Source of the DNA: CAYUYV01 sp964474635
GTDB taxonomy: Bacteria > Pseudomonadota > Alphaproteobacteria > JAJFIK01
NCBI GenBank assembly: GCA_964474635.1
Contig: CAYYTT010000001.1
Coordinates: 1-64,000 of the forward strand
DNA length: 64,000 nt
Direction of reading: 5' to 3'
The position numbers and the translations under genes were made by a program. A model generated the notes under the pieces. The model worked only from the letters and a program-made list of their open reading frames with translations, made no database searches and was not told where the DNA came from. Of the stretch, positions 25,001 to 33,521 are shown piece after piece (the stretch's first letter is position 1; each line of letters starts with the position of its first letter).

Positions 25001-27334
25001 CGGATCACCGAGCCGGTTACCATCGCGAACACGGGCCTGCTGACCCTCGGGAAGGATGCGGGGGCGATCTCACGCTTTGACGGCGGGCTAACGGCCACGG
25101 AGGGCCCGGCCGCCCTGTCCGGATCCATCGAGGCGCCGGGGGTCAGTCTCACCCTCGCCGCCGCGACACTGACGGGCGATACCGTCCTCGATGTGGCGGG
25201 GGGCGCAGCCTCCGGCGGCGGCCCCTCCATTGCGCTGTCCACCCTTAACGGCGCCGGCTTTGACCTTGCTGTGCGCGGTGGACCGGACACCGATGTAACC
25301 TTGGGCGGGGCCTCGGCGCTCGGCGATCTTTCGGTTTCCCGGGCGCGCAGCCTCAGCCTGACCGGGCCCACGCAAGCCGCATCGCTTACCACCCAAGATG
25401 TGACGACGCGCATTGAGGCCATCGCCCCGCTGATGCTCGCCAGCCTGACCATCGGACCGGGCCCCGCCTCGGTCGGCCTGACCGGCGGAAGCGTCTCCGT
25501 GACCGGCCCCGCGCGGATCGAGGCATCCGGCGGCACCGCGATCGGACGCGATCCTCAGAGCACGGCCACATTCTCCGAAGGCCTGAGGGCGCAGGCCGCC
25601 CCGGTGACGGTGCACGGGCGCATGAGTGCCGGTGGCAGCGGCCTTGCGCTTTCCACCGTGCGCATTGCCGGCGACACTGTCCTTGAGGGCACTAACGGCG
25701 CCGCGATCTCCCTGGGCGACGTGGCGGCGGCCGATCGCGCGGCCGCCCCGGATGTGCGCCTGTCCGCGGACCGGATCACCGCCGGCGCCCTCACGCTCGG
25801 CGAAGCCAGCGCCGCCGTTGCGGTGATCGCGGGATCCCAAGCGTCGTTCGCAGGTGCTGTTTCGGCCGACAGCCTGGCCCTTGAGGCCGCCGATGGTGGG
25901 CGCATCGATTTCGCCGGCCCCATGACCGTCCGTACCATAACCATTTCAGAAGGGGCCTATGCCCTTAATCTGACGGGCGGCGCGTCCATCGAGGCGGCCG
26001 CGGTCTTTGCCAATAGCGGCGGCGTCACCCTTGGCGATAAAGGCGTCTCGCAGGAGGGGCCCGGTGACCGCTTTGTCTTCGCCGGCGGTCTCACCTCGAC
26101 GGCGTCCACAACGACGGTGGCGGGCACCGTTGAAACCCGCGACGCGCCCCTGGCACTGGCGGCCGTGCGCCTTGCCGGCGACAGCACCCTGACAAGTGCC
26201 ACCAACAGTGGCGGCGGCGCGGATATCTCCGTCAGCGGACCAGTGGACAGCGCCGACAGGCCGGCAGCCTTGACCGTCACCGCCGGAATGGAAGGCCATG
26301 TGGTCCTTGATGGCCCCGTTGGCCAGACCGCTCCCTTGCACACCCTTGAGGTCTCGGCCGGACGCATTGCCGCGCGAGCCTCACGCGCCGCCGGTGACAT
26401 CACCTTGAGGGCACGGGACCAAGCCGGCCAACCGGGCACCGTCGTCCTGGCCCAAAATCTGGAGACCGCCGGCGGCGATATCCTCATCGACGGTGCCGTG
26501 ACCATCTCGGGTCAGACAGTCCGGATCGACACGACCGGAGACGGATCCCCGGGCGGCGCGGTGACGCTTGGCGCGCAGGACACGGACATCGTCTTTACAG
26601 ATCCGGACGCAATTTTGACCGTCACAGCCGGCGACGACGTCACCCTGGCGCGACTTGGTACCACCGAAACAGGTCCTTCCCAGGTCGACGTCGTGGCCGC
26701 CGGTTCCCTTCGATCGGCGGGCGGCACTGTCGCCGCGGCGCTCAGTTTTGCCGCCGGTGCATTCGATGAAGACCCGGCCTTCCGTCCGGACCAGGACATC
26801 CGGCTCGACGGCGATCTGACCGTCGCCGGGCCTGTCCGCCTGGCGGCAACCGGCGATCTTGTGCTTGAGGACACCTTGAACGCAGGCACCTTGAGAATTC
26901 TCATCGACGGTATTGCCCGCACCGGGCCCGATGCCCGCGTCAATGTGGACGATCTGCTGTTCATCGGCTCCTTAAACGACGGGTCTGGCTCCTCCGAACT
27001 CATCGGCTCCATACGCGGCATCGATACCGGAGACGCGGCGGGGCTTGCCTTCCAGACCGCCCTCCCGCTCAACCCGGACTTCCTATTCAACGGATGCGTC
27101 GTCGGCGTGCGCTGCGGCCAGGACGACCGGGTGATCCGCGGCATCAATGTTTTTGCACTGACAGTCCAGCCGGTTACCCAGGACCCCGAGCCCGACGGCC
27201 AGCGGTTTTCCGATCTCGGCAATTTCGAACTGTACCGCAGTCTGGGTCTGACCCGCTCCTGGAGCGGGGATGACAAGGAGGATGGGGACGAGGAGAACGG
27301 GGACGGGGAAGGGGCCGGAAATGGCGATGAGTGA
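22064..27334 (+). CDS. Filamentous-haemagglutinin-type secreted exoprotein TpsA
   Basis: A 1756-residue two-partner-secretion passenger. Signal peptide to about residue 43 (VPAEA-G), then the TPS/haemagglutination domain (about 45-300) with VIDWDSFSIAPGE, VALNRVTGG and FLVNPAGIL; the canonical NPNGI is NPAGI at 123-127. The rest is a long, Ala/Gly/Thr-rich series of irregular repeats (a/bVxGPVxxxx, GGxxLA) expected to form a right-handed beta-helix. The C-terminus has the only close cysteine pair (Cys1678, Cys1684; NGCVVGVRC) and an acidic Glu/Asp/Gly tail. The ATG at 22064 (alternative GTG 22070) lies inside the end of tpsB; its stop lies inside the CHAT gene. It is probably surface-bound or released. 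Confidence 0.87.
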   Translation: MCVSPPSSDRAPPQSAKRLRLFTASALVGALVSLSVPAEAGPTGGTVVAGDALISTPGVGTTLIEQSSDRVVIDWDSFSIAPGEITQFVQGSPDAVALNRVTGGALSEIFGTLSADGTLFLVNPAGILVGQGGIVDVHGLVASTSGITNENFMAGRFTFDRPSQVPGASVINRGTISVKQAGMAALVAPGVENAGVIVADLGRAVLAGAQRFTVDLYGDGLIQFDAGPADDGDGSGQAFSAVNNGTIRADGGRVLMTTDAAEALLGSVVSMDGVIEARSVSTENGTIILAGGENGAVEVSGRLDAPRGAISIAGDAVTLDPDASLRSAPGGAIAIAAARLDVTGDGALGTLAAAPLQDAVASGGKVTLAAQSALTIAQDGLQVSDDGPAGALSLEGTAVAIGGPVDLAASDLTIRADSLALDADLTAATIQVETISAGRDIRLGSGDGAPAAGPALAFDDLTRLITPALTLRAPRGTVRLGSLDLAGAGFGALTVSGGAVRLSGDIVTGGRDFTVDGPAVLVGDTRLVTDGGAARFAGSLDSAAQITSADLPWALSVEAGPGAAAFEDTIGGEGPLAALSVRAGDLAAGPVTTLGAIDLTGMAGTLLAGAITSQEGPVTVAGPIRLAADTSVSSAAAVRLDPVMGGGFDLTLAASPNGPITLAGGSGLGVLSVVQGQTFTAESALTASELSVSGLTGAALFFGSIAVDGAGRIEGPGGAVFDGGPDGTFRFAGGLTALDGPVSARGTLLAGGGGLTLADFTPVGAARLEGLGGAAIDLGTVSAAPNAALTIDAAVLSVEGPVTLPDGTLTVLRALEARVTGPVTAETVRIASNGGTVVLLGALETVSADLGGAAQLRLEAPIRADALRLADLGSLVSTDPIAAGTLSLETIEMAMLGGPLTADSMSVDAPGGTITVLETLDAGRLSVLEAGSARFAGPVMAGEVDLTPSAGSVVFDGPLAADTLTTGPGPFSLDLIGGVRITEPVTIANTGLLTLGKDAGAISRFDGGLTATEGPAALSGSIEAPGVSLTLAAATLTGDTVLDVAGGAASGGGPSIALSTLNGAGFDLAVRGGPDTDVTLGGASALGDLSVSRARSLSLTGPTQAASLTTQDVTTRIEAIAPLMLASLTIGPGPASVGLTGGSVSVTGPARIEASGGTAIGRDPQSTATFSEGLRAQAAPVTVHGRMSAGGSGLALSTVRIAGDTVLEGTNGAAISLGDVAAADRAAAPDVRLSADRITAGALTLGEASAAVAVIAGSQASFAGAVSADSLALEAADGGRIDFAGPMTVRTITISEGAYALNLTGGASIEAAAVFANSGGVTLGDKGVSQEGPGDRFVFAGGLTSTASTTTVAGTVETRDAPLALAAVRLAGDSTLTSATNSGGGADISVSGPVDSADRPAALTVTAGMEGHVVLDGPVGQTAPLHTLEVSAGRIAARASRAAGDITLRARDQAGQPGTVVLAQNLETAGGDILIDGAVTISGQTVRIDTTGDGSPGGAVTLGAQDTDIVFTDPDAILTVTAGDDVTLARLGTTETGPSQVDVVAAGSLRSAGGTVAAALSFAAGAFDEDPAFRPDQDIRLDGDLTVAGPVRLAATGDLVLEDTLNAGTLRILIDGIARTGPDARVNVDDLLFIGSLNDGSGSSELIGSIRGIDTGDAAGLAFQTALPLNPDFLFNGCVVGVRCGQDDRVIRGINVFALTVQPVTQDPEPDGQRFSDLGNFELYRSLGLTRSWSGDDKEDGDEENGDGEGAGNGDE

Positions 27335-30326
27335 TCTGCGCATTATGGGCCTTGCTTTCGCCGGCCTTGCGATCAGCGTGCTGACGGGCTGCTCGGGTGC
27401 ACTCTCACCGGCGGATGGATCGCGCACGGCGGACAGCGACATCGTCGATCTTGGCGCCAATGCCCTGGGTGAGCGCTGCCGTCTGCGTGAAGACAAACAC
27501 GTGGCCCGCGCCGCAGGGGAACGCCATTATACGATCCAGTGCGGGGACTGGAGCACACCGAGTGCCCGCCTCGTCCAGGTTGCCGAGGACGCGGAAACGG
27601 GCCCGGGCTCAAGCCTGTGGCAGCGGGAGGTTACGAGCCGCCTTTTGTGCGGCGCCGAGGAAGACGCCCTGGTGCTGGGCGACCGCCCTGCCCGGCTGCA
27701 TCGGTGCCGTCTGCGCCGGGGCGGCTGGCCCATGCTGGCCCTGATCGTTGGACTGCCCGACCAGGCCCTCCTGATGCAGACGATCCCCTCGGGCCTCGGG
27801 GTTGCCGAAGCCGCCCTCGCCCATATCGCCGGTCTGGAGGCCGGCGCCGTGGGCGACGCCGGGCCGCGGGGCACCCGGTCCCGTTCCATCGAGCTTCTCG
27901 AGCTGGCCCTGCGCGACCAGTTGTTTTCGGCCGGCGACATTCGGGCCTATGAAGAGCTACTCGACGTGGCCCAGTACTACAACAGCGTGGGCAATTTCAT
28001 CGCGTCGGAACGCTTTTACCGGGATGCCTTAAGCATCCTGCGCAAAGTGGTGCCGCCGGACGATCCGGTCCTTGCCGACCCGTTGACCCGCCTCGCCCTC
28101 GCCTTGAGCAATCAGGGCAAGGTTACCGAAGCCGAAGCCCTGTTCAAAACCCTGGATGGCTTGAGCGCCGGCGCGCTTGACCCGCTCACGGTCCCGCGCC
28201 TGCGCATCGCCCGCGCCTCCCACGAGGTCAACCGCAATCGCTGCCGCGCCGCGTTGCGCGAGCTTCAGGCCGGCCAGGCCCGTCTTATCGAAATCGCCAA
28301 CAGTGCCAGCGGGTCCGAAGTGCAGATCCTGGCCGGTGGCGCCGACGCGGCGGCGGTGGAACTGGCCCTTAGCGGCGCGCTCGAAAGCGCGATCATGCTG
28401 TGCCTCAACGATCTCGATGCGGCCGATAAGGCCGCCGACCGGGCCATCGCGATCCTGACGGACACGCCCCAGGCACCGCGCGACTGGCGGCCGGTGTTCC
28501 TGTCGCTGCGCGCGGAAATCCTGCGCCGGCGGCGCAGTCTGGACAGCGGCGAGGACGACCTGGAGCGGGCCTTGAGGGATCGCCGGGTGCTCTACGACCG
28601 CTCGCGCCTGGAGGGGCTCGACTATCTTTATCTGGGCGGGCTCAACCGTGAGGCGGGCCGCCGGGACGACGCGCTGGAGAATTTTCGCCGGGGTGTCTCG
28701 GTGCTGCGCGAGACGAATGAGGGGGTCACGCTCGACCAGGTCTTGCCCTTCCTGCGCCTCCTGAACGAGGAGGCAGGCCGGGACCCGGCCCGGGCACAGA
28801 CGCTTCATGCGGAGATGTTCGCGGCTGGACAAATCGTGCGTAACTCCCTCACGGCACGGACCATCGCGGCGACCTCCGCGCGTCTTGCCGCCGGCGATCA
28901 GGCTGTCTCCACCGTGATCCGCGATCTCCAGGAAGCGCGCCGGCGGATTGGCGATCTTAACCGGGCCATTGATGCGGCCCAGGCCCGCACAGACGCGGGC
29001 GGACGGGTCATTGAAATTGCGGCCATGATCGAAGACCGGGACGCGGCGCGCCAGGAGGCAAGCGCCCTTGAAGAGGAGGTGCAGGCCGCGGCGCCGGCCT
29101 ATAACCAACTCGTCAGCAGACCCCAGGATCTGGTGAGCGCCCAGGCGGCCCTGGCCGCCGATGAGGCCATTCTCCAGGTTCTGATCGGCGAGACCTCCAG
29201 CCTTGCGTTTTTCGTCACCCGTGACACGGTCGAGCCCCATTTCATCGGCTTTGGTTCGGGCGAAGCCGCCTTCGCCGTAGCGAAATTGCGGGCAGGCCTG
29301 ACCATCGGCACCGGCCAGCGCCTGGGCGCCTTTGATTTGAAACTTGCCCATGGCCTGTACCGCGCCATCCTCGGCCCCTTCGAGCAACGCCTTGCCACGG
29401 TTCGGCATTTGATCACTGTGCCAACGGGCCCACTCGCGAGCCTGCCCTTTGCCATTCTTGTAACGCAACGCCCGCAAGGGCGCGGCGTGCGCGCGGACAC
29501 CTATCGCAAGACCGCCTGGCTCGGCACCGCCCATGCCATCTCCGTGGCCCCGTCAGTACGTTCTTTAGTCGATCTGCGCACCCTGCCCCAGGCTCCGAAA
29601 CGCAGCCGTACACTGATCGGTTTTGGCGATTTTCAGGGACCGCAAAATGCCCCAGCCGTCCCGATTACGCCGCTGTGCGAGTCCCGGGTCCAGTGGATGG
29701 CCCGCAATGCGCCGCCCCTGCCGGAAACACGGGCCGAGCTTGAGGCCATCGCGAGGGGATTGCCGGACGGACAGACGGACCTGCGCCTTGGCGAGGCCTT
29801 CACGGAGGCGGCCGTCCAAGGGGCCGCCCTTGAAGACTACCGGATCGTTTATTTTGCGACCCATGGCCTGATGCCCGCCGATGTGGGCTGCCGGACCGAA
29901 CCCGCCCTTGTCACATCGGGTTTTCGCCAGGATACGCCGGACCGGGACGGTCTTCTCACCTCAAGCGACGTGCTGGGCCTGCGGATGAATGCGGATCTGG
30001 TTGTCTTGTCGGCCTGTAACACCGGCGGCGGGGACGGCTCCGGCGGTGAGGGGCTGAGCGGTCTGGCTCGCAGCTTTTTTTATGCCGGTGCGCGCGGCAT
30101 GCTGGTCAGCCACTGGTATGTGGAGAGCGCGGCGACCCAGCGGCTGATGACGGATGTCTTCGCACGCCTTGCCGACAATCCCGCCCTGGGCAGCGCCGAA
30201 GCGCTGCGCCAGGCCCAGGACGCTTTGTTTTTGCAAGAGCGCGGGTCTGCGATTGAAGCCCATCCAGCCTTCTGGGCGGCCTTCACGGTCGTGGGCGATG
30301 GGGCCCGGCCGGTGCGGGTGCGCTGA
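27321..30326 (+). CDS. TPR-CHAT domain lipoprotein (caspase-like protease)
   Basis: A 1001-residue predicted lipoprotein: the signal ends in the lipobox VLTGC (Cys about 24). Residues about 190-520 are TPR-type helical repeats (YNSVGNFIASERFYRDAL, LALSNQGKVTEAEALF), followed by a coiled coil (about 540-610) and a C-terminal CHAT domain. The caspase-like dyad is intact: His848 in VYFATHGL and Cys899 in VVLSACNTGG, with the usual GLARSFFYAGAR and HWYV blocks after it. The start (ATG 27321 or 27327) lies within the end of tpsA after GGAAGGGGCCGGAA, so it is translationally coupled. It is likely periplasmic on a membrane anchor, a candidate processing or surveillance protease for TpsA. Confidence 0.88.
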   Translation: MAMSDLRIMGLAFAGLAISVLTGCSGALSPADGSRTADSDIVDLGANALGERCRLREDKHVARAAGERHYTIQCGDWSTPSARLVQVAEDAETGPGSSLWQREVTSRLLCGAEEDALVLGDRPARLHRCRLRRGGWPMLALIVGLPDQALLMQTIPSGLGVAEAALAHIAGLEAGAVGDAGPRGTRSRSIELLELALRDQLFSAGDIRAYEELLDVAQYYNSVGNFIASERFYRDALSILRKVVPPDDPVLADPLTRLALALSNQGKVTEAEALFKTLDGLSAGALDPLTVPRLRIARASHEVNRNRCRAALRELQAGQARLIEIANSASGSEVQILAGGADAAAVELALSGALESAIMLCLNDLDAADKAADRAIAILTDTPQAPRDWRPVFLSLRAEILRRRRSLDSGEDDLERALRDRRVLYDRSRLEGLDYLYLGGLNREAGRRDDALENFRRGVSVLRETNEGVTLDQVLPFLRLLNEEAGRDPARAQTLHAEMFAAGQIVRNSLTARTIAATSARLAAGDQAVSTVIRDLQEARRRIGDLNRAIDAAQARTDAGGRVIEIAAMIEDRDAARQEASALEEEVQAAAPAYNQLVSRPQDLVSAQAALAADEAILQVLIGETSSLAFFVTRDTVEPHFIGFGSGEAAFAVAKLRAGLTIGTGQRLGAFDLKLAHGLYRAILGPFEQRLATVRHLITVPTGPLASLPFAILVTQRPQGRGVRADTYRKTAWLGTAHAISVAPSVRSLVDLRTLPQAPKRSRTLIGFGDFQGPQNAPAVPITPLCESRVQWMARNAPPLPETRAELEAIARGLPDGQTDLRLGEAFTEAAVQGAALEDYRIVYFATHGLMPADVGCRTEPALVTSGFRQDTPDRDGLLTSSDVLGLRMNADLVVLSACNTGGGDGSGGEGLSGLARSFFYAGARGMLVSHWYVESAATQRLMTDVFARLADNPALGSAEALRQAQDALFLQERGSAIEAHPAFWAAFTVVGDGARPVRVR

Positions 30327-30354
30327 CGATCAAGCCTTTCGCGGTGCGAGATCG

Positions 30355-32445
30355 TTACTTGCTGGTCATGATGATGAAGGCTCCGGTTTCCCCGCCGCGC
30401 AGGCGCTCCAGATGGCCGGCAACGAGCCGGTCATCCGGACGCTGACGGGCAAGGTCCTCAAACGCCATGAGAGCCGCCGGACTTTCCCGGTCCAGCGCCT
30501 GGAAGGCCTCCCGGTAGGCCGCCTGATAGGGGCTGGCGGCATCGAGCGCATCGATGGGCTCATAGGTAATGAGGGCATCCTGCTTACCGTGGAGCACCAG
30601 GGTGCCCGCCGGGCGCACGGGCCGATCCGGGGCCGCGTCCACCGTGGCCTTTGAGAGCAGGGCCCGTGTGCCAAGCGCCTTGTTGGCCGCCTCCAGACGC
30701 GCGGCCGTGTTCACGACATTGCCGATGGCGGTGTAGTCGAAACGATCGCGGCCGCCAAAATTGCCGACGAATGCAGGCCCTGTATCAAGGCCCACCCGCG
30801 TGCGCCCGAACCGATAGCCCTGGCTCATCCAACGCGCACGGAAGGCCTCCCCGAACTCAACGAGCGCCGCCGCGCAGGCCACGGCGCGGCCGGCGTCGTC
30901 CTCGGAGGCTTCCGGCGCGCCGAAAAAGCACATGGACCCATCGCCCAGAAATTTGTCGATCGTCCCGCCATGGGCAAGGATAATGCCGCCAAGCCCATCG
31001 AAGTAGTCATTGATGATCGTCCCGATAAGGTCCGGAGGCAGATACTCCGAGCTTGACGTGAATTGCTCGATATCGGTGAACATGACCGTGATCGTGCGCC
31101 GCTCACCGCCAAGCTTCAACCGGCTCGGATCCCGGTCGAGGCGCGAGACGACCCCCGGCGGCACGTAGCGGGCAAAGGCCCGTCGGATCTGATTGCGCAA
31201 AAGGCGCTCCCGCCGGCCCACGAACGCGCTCGCGCCCGCCGCCGCAATCATGAAGGCCAGGACCGGCGTGACCAGCGGCACCATGACCTCCGCGCGGGCA
31301 AAGAGCGCGAAACACAGAACGCCAAACGCGCTCAGCACCAGCATCGACAAGAGGATCTTGAGCCACAGGGACAGCCGCGACATGGACAGCAGCATGCCCA
31401 CCAGCGCCAGCGCGAGACCGATGGCCGCCTCCCCAGCCAGTCCGGGCTCCAGAATGCGCCGCCCGTCCAGGATCTGGGACAGGATATGGGCGTGGATTTC
31501 CACGCCGGGCATTTCCTCAACGCCGGGGATGGCGGTCAGGGCAGTCCGGTGCCGGTCGATATCGACGAGCACGGGACCGATCAGGGCGATTTTGTCCTTG
31601 AAGAAAACGGGCGGCAGGATCGGCACTACCTGGGCGTCGACTACCAGGAACGGTTTTTCGTCCGGACGCTGCGAATTAAAGCCACGCCACGCGATGCGGT
31701 AGCGCCGCTCCTTGGGCAGATCGACGCCCAGGCGATGGGCCACCGCCGCGCCCAGTTGAAATTGCGCTTTCTCGCCCTCGTCCCAACGGGGATAGGCATA
31801 ACGCACCGTACCGTCCTGCCGGTCGCGCAGCAGCATGGCGTAACCGGGCGTCAGATCCCCGACAAACCAGGAGAGGACATCGGCCCGCTTGCCCGTCGTC
31901 CCAACATCGGCCCCGGCCCATCCGGGAATGACGGGCGTCTTGACGGTGCGCATGACCTCGCGAAGCAATTCGTCCTTGCGCGGATCCGTTTCATTGTCGA
32001 GGACGAAATCGATGCCGATGGCCCGCGCCCCGGCCTCGTCAAGGCGTGTGATAATCTGTGCCAGGAGTTCTCGGTCGAATGGCAAACGGCAGGACAGGGC
32101 ATCGAGAGTGTCGTCGGTCACGCCGATGATGACGATGTTCTCGTCCTGGCGCGCGTCGGGCGCCGCGAGGAAACGAATGTCGCGGGTCCACTCGTCAACC
32201 CCCTTCAACACTTCGGCGATGTGCGTGAGTGCAAAGGGAACGCAGACGGCGGCAAGCAGGATCAGGCCGACCCATGCACCGACCGCGAGGCGCAGCGTGC
32301 GGCGCGGTTCCCGGTCAACGGGCGAGCTGCCCGCCCCGCCCTCGCCCCTTGCGTCCCCGCCCGGTTCTTGCTCGTCGGCCCCGACCATCTCCGCCCGCCT
32401 CCCCGCGTCTCGGCTCCAAGGACCGCCAGTATAGTGATCGGGCAA
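30355..32445 (-). CDS. CHASE2-domain adenylyl cyclase
   Basis: A 696-residue membrane cyclase. One N-terminal helix (53-76), an extracytoplasmic CHASE2 sensor (about 80-335: IVIIGVTDDTL, AIGIDFVLD, FKDKIALIGP, GVEIHAHILSQIL), three more helices (337-354, 360-383, 387-408) and a class IIIb cyclase domain (about 445-625). Metal Asp458 (FTDIEQFTS) and Asp502, Lys498, Thr572 (DYTAIGN) and Asn579/Arg583 are all present, so it should make cAMP. The first 50 residues are polar and low complexity; ATG 32388 (residue 20) is an alternative start. It is convergent with the CHAT gene and divergent from the FecR-domain gene. Confidence 0.88.
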   Translation of the reverse strand: MPDHYTGGPWSRDAGRRAEMVGADEQEPGGDARGEGGAGSSPVDREPRRTLRLAVGAWVGLILLAAVCVPFALTHIAEVLKGVDEWTRDIRFLAAPDARQDENIVIIGVTDDTLDALSCRLPFDRELLAQIITRLDEAGARAIGIDFVLDNETDPRKDELLREVMRTVKTPVIPGWAGADVGTTGKRADVLSWFVGDLTPGYAMLLRDRQDGTVRYAYPRWDEGEKAQFQLGAAVAHRLGVDLPKERRYRIAWRGFNSQRPDEKPFLVVDAQVVPILPPVFFKDKIALIGPVLVDIDRHRTALTAIPGVEEMPGVEIHAHILSQILDGRRILEPGLAGEAAIGLALALVGMLLSMSRLSLWLKILLSMLVLSAFGVLCFALFARAEVMVPLVTPVLAFMIAAAGASAFVGRRERLLRNQIRRAFARYVPPGVVSRLDRDPSRLKLGGERRTITVMFTDIEQFTSSSEYLPPDLIGTIINDYFDGLGGIILAHGGTIDKFLGDGSMCFFGAPEASEDDAGRAVACAAALVEFGEAFRARWMSQGYRFGRTRVGLDTGPAFVGNFGGRDRFDYTAIGNVVNTAARLEAANKALGTRALLSKATVDAAPDRPVRPAGTLVLHGKQDALITYEPIDALDAASPYQAAYREAFQALDRESPAALMAFEDLARQRPDDRLVAGHLERLRGGETGAFIIMTSK

Positions 32446-32532
32446 AGACTTTCGGAAATGCCCATTCTATGCTCGCGCGGAAGATGCAAAACGCGGCGCC
32501 GCGAACACCCCGTTGACCCATGGGAGGGAACG

Positions 32533-33435
32533 ATGGCCGAAACGGTTTCACAGCCTTTGGCGGGCACACTCCGCGCGCTGCTCATGGCCGGCGGCCCTTC
32601 GATGGCCTTGGCGATGGCGATGGCCATGGCACCGGCACAAAGCGCTCTTGCCCTGCAGGACAGCCCGGCATCTGCCGCCGGGGCCGCCGACGAAGAGGCC
32701 CAAAGCCTTGTCGTGGTGCGCAGTTCGGCGCAGGCGCTCGGCGTTGGCGATGTCCTGCAAAGTGGACAGATCGTGCGCTTGGCGGAAAACGAGGAAATCG
32801 AAATCCTGTCCCAGCGCGGTGTGAGCGTCGTTTATCGCGGCCCCTTTGAAGGGCCGGTGAGCGGGCGCGGCGACGCGGTTGGACGGTCGCGCCTGAAGTT
32901 GCTGCGCGATGCGATTTTCGGTCTTGATGAGGGCACCCGCGTCATGGGCGGCACCCGCCAGCTGGAGCGCCCACCCCTGACGGACGCCGATAACGGGACG
33001 GACGACGCACCAGGCGATCCGGGTGAAGAAGACCCCGCGCCCCTGGGCCCGGCGGGAGAAGCAATCCTGATCGACCTGGCCCAAGGGGGAACCTGGTGCG
33101 CCGTCGATGGCGTCGATCTGTGGTTGATGCGTGCCGAATACGGCCGTGCCCGTGCACAGCTGAGCGATGGGACCGCGCGCGCGCCCTTGACCTGGAGCTA
33201 TTTCGCGGAGGCCCTGCCCTGGCCAGACGCGGTGCCGCGCACGGACGGTGCCCGCTACTCGGTGACATTCGACAATGGGCCAACCTTGAGGTTCGACCTG
33301 CGTGTGGTCGCGCCCGCAGCCGATCCGGCGGGCACACTCATTGTACTGGCGCGCAGCGGCTGCCGGTCCCAAGTCGCCCGCGCCGCCGCCGCTCTTGAAG
33401 GCACGCCCGATAACGGCGACGGGCCAACCCGCTGA
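32533..33435 (+). CDS. Exported FecR-domain protein
   Basis: A 300-residue protein with a signal peptide (hydrophobic 16-40, ending near SALALQ) and a FecR-like domain at about 57-135 (VVVRSSAQALGVGDVLQSGQ, then IVRLAENEEIEILSQRG, YRGPFEGP). That domain is seen in many periplasmic proteins linked to CHASE2 cyclases and TPS systems. An acidic Pro/Asp linker follows, then a small beta-rich C-terminal domain with two cysteines (WCAVDG, ARSGC). The ATG is preceded by GGGAGGGAACG. It is divergent from the CHASE2 cyclase across 87 bases, so it could be a ligand or modulator for the CHASE2 sensor (inference). Confidence 0.78.
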   Translation: MAETVSQPLAGTLRALLMAGGPSMALAMAMAMAPAQSALALQDSPASAAGAADEEAQSLVVVRSSAQALGVGDVLQSGQIVRLAENEEIEILSQRGVSVVYRGPFEGPVSGRGDAVGRSRLKLLRDAIFGLDEGTRVMGGTRQLERPPLTDADNGTDDAPGDPGEEDPAPLGPAGEAILIDLAQGGTWCAVDGVDLWLMRAEYGRARAQLSDGTARAPLTWSYFAEALPWPDAVPRTDGARYSVTFDNGPTLRFDLRVVAPAADPAGTLIVLARSGCRSQVARAAAALEGTPDNGDGPTR

Positions 33436-33521
33436 CTCTGACTTTGGCGCTGCCTCTGGCGCTGAGAGAGCACAGGCTCGCCTTTCTGCGAACTCGGGCC
33501 TTTGACCCGGCATAGAAGAGT

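Noticed and set aside
21976..25536. A 1186-codon open frame on the strand opposite tpsA
   Set aside because: Its protein is Ser/Pro/Arg/Thr-rich with no domain. It arises because tpsA is built from GC-rich repeats that leave the complementary frame free of stops. It has no ribosome site and no independent support.
30327..30354. Terminator between the convergent CHAT and CHASE2 genes
   Set aside because: Only 28 bases separate the genes and the acgatc/gatcgt arms are six bases with a 19-base loop, too weak to call.
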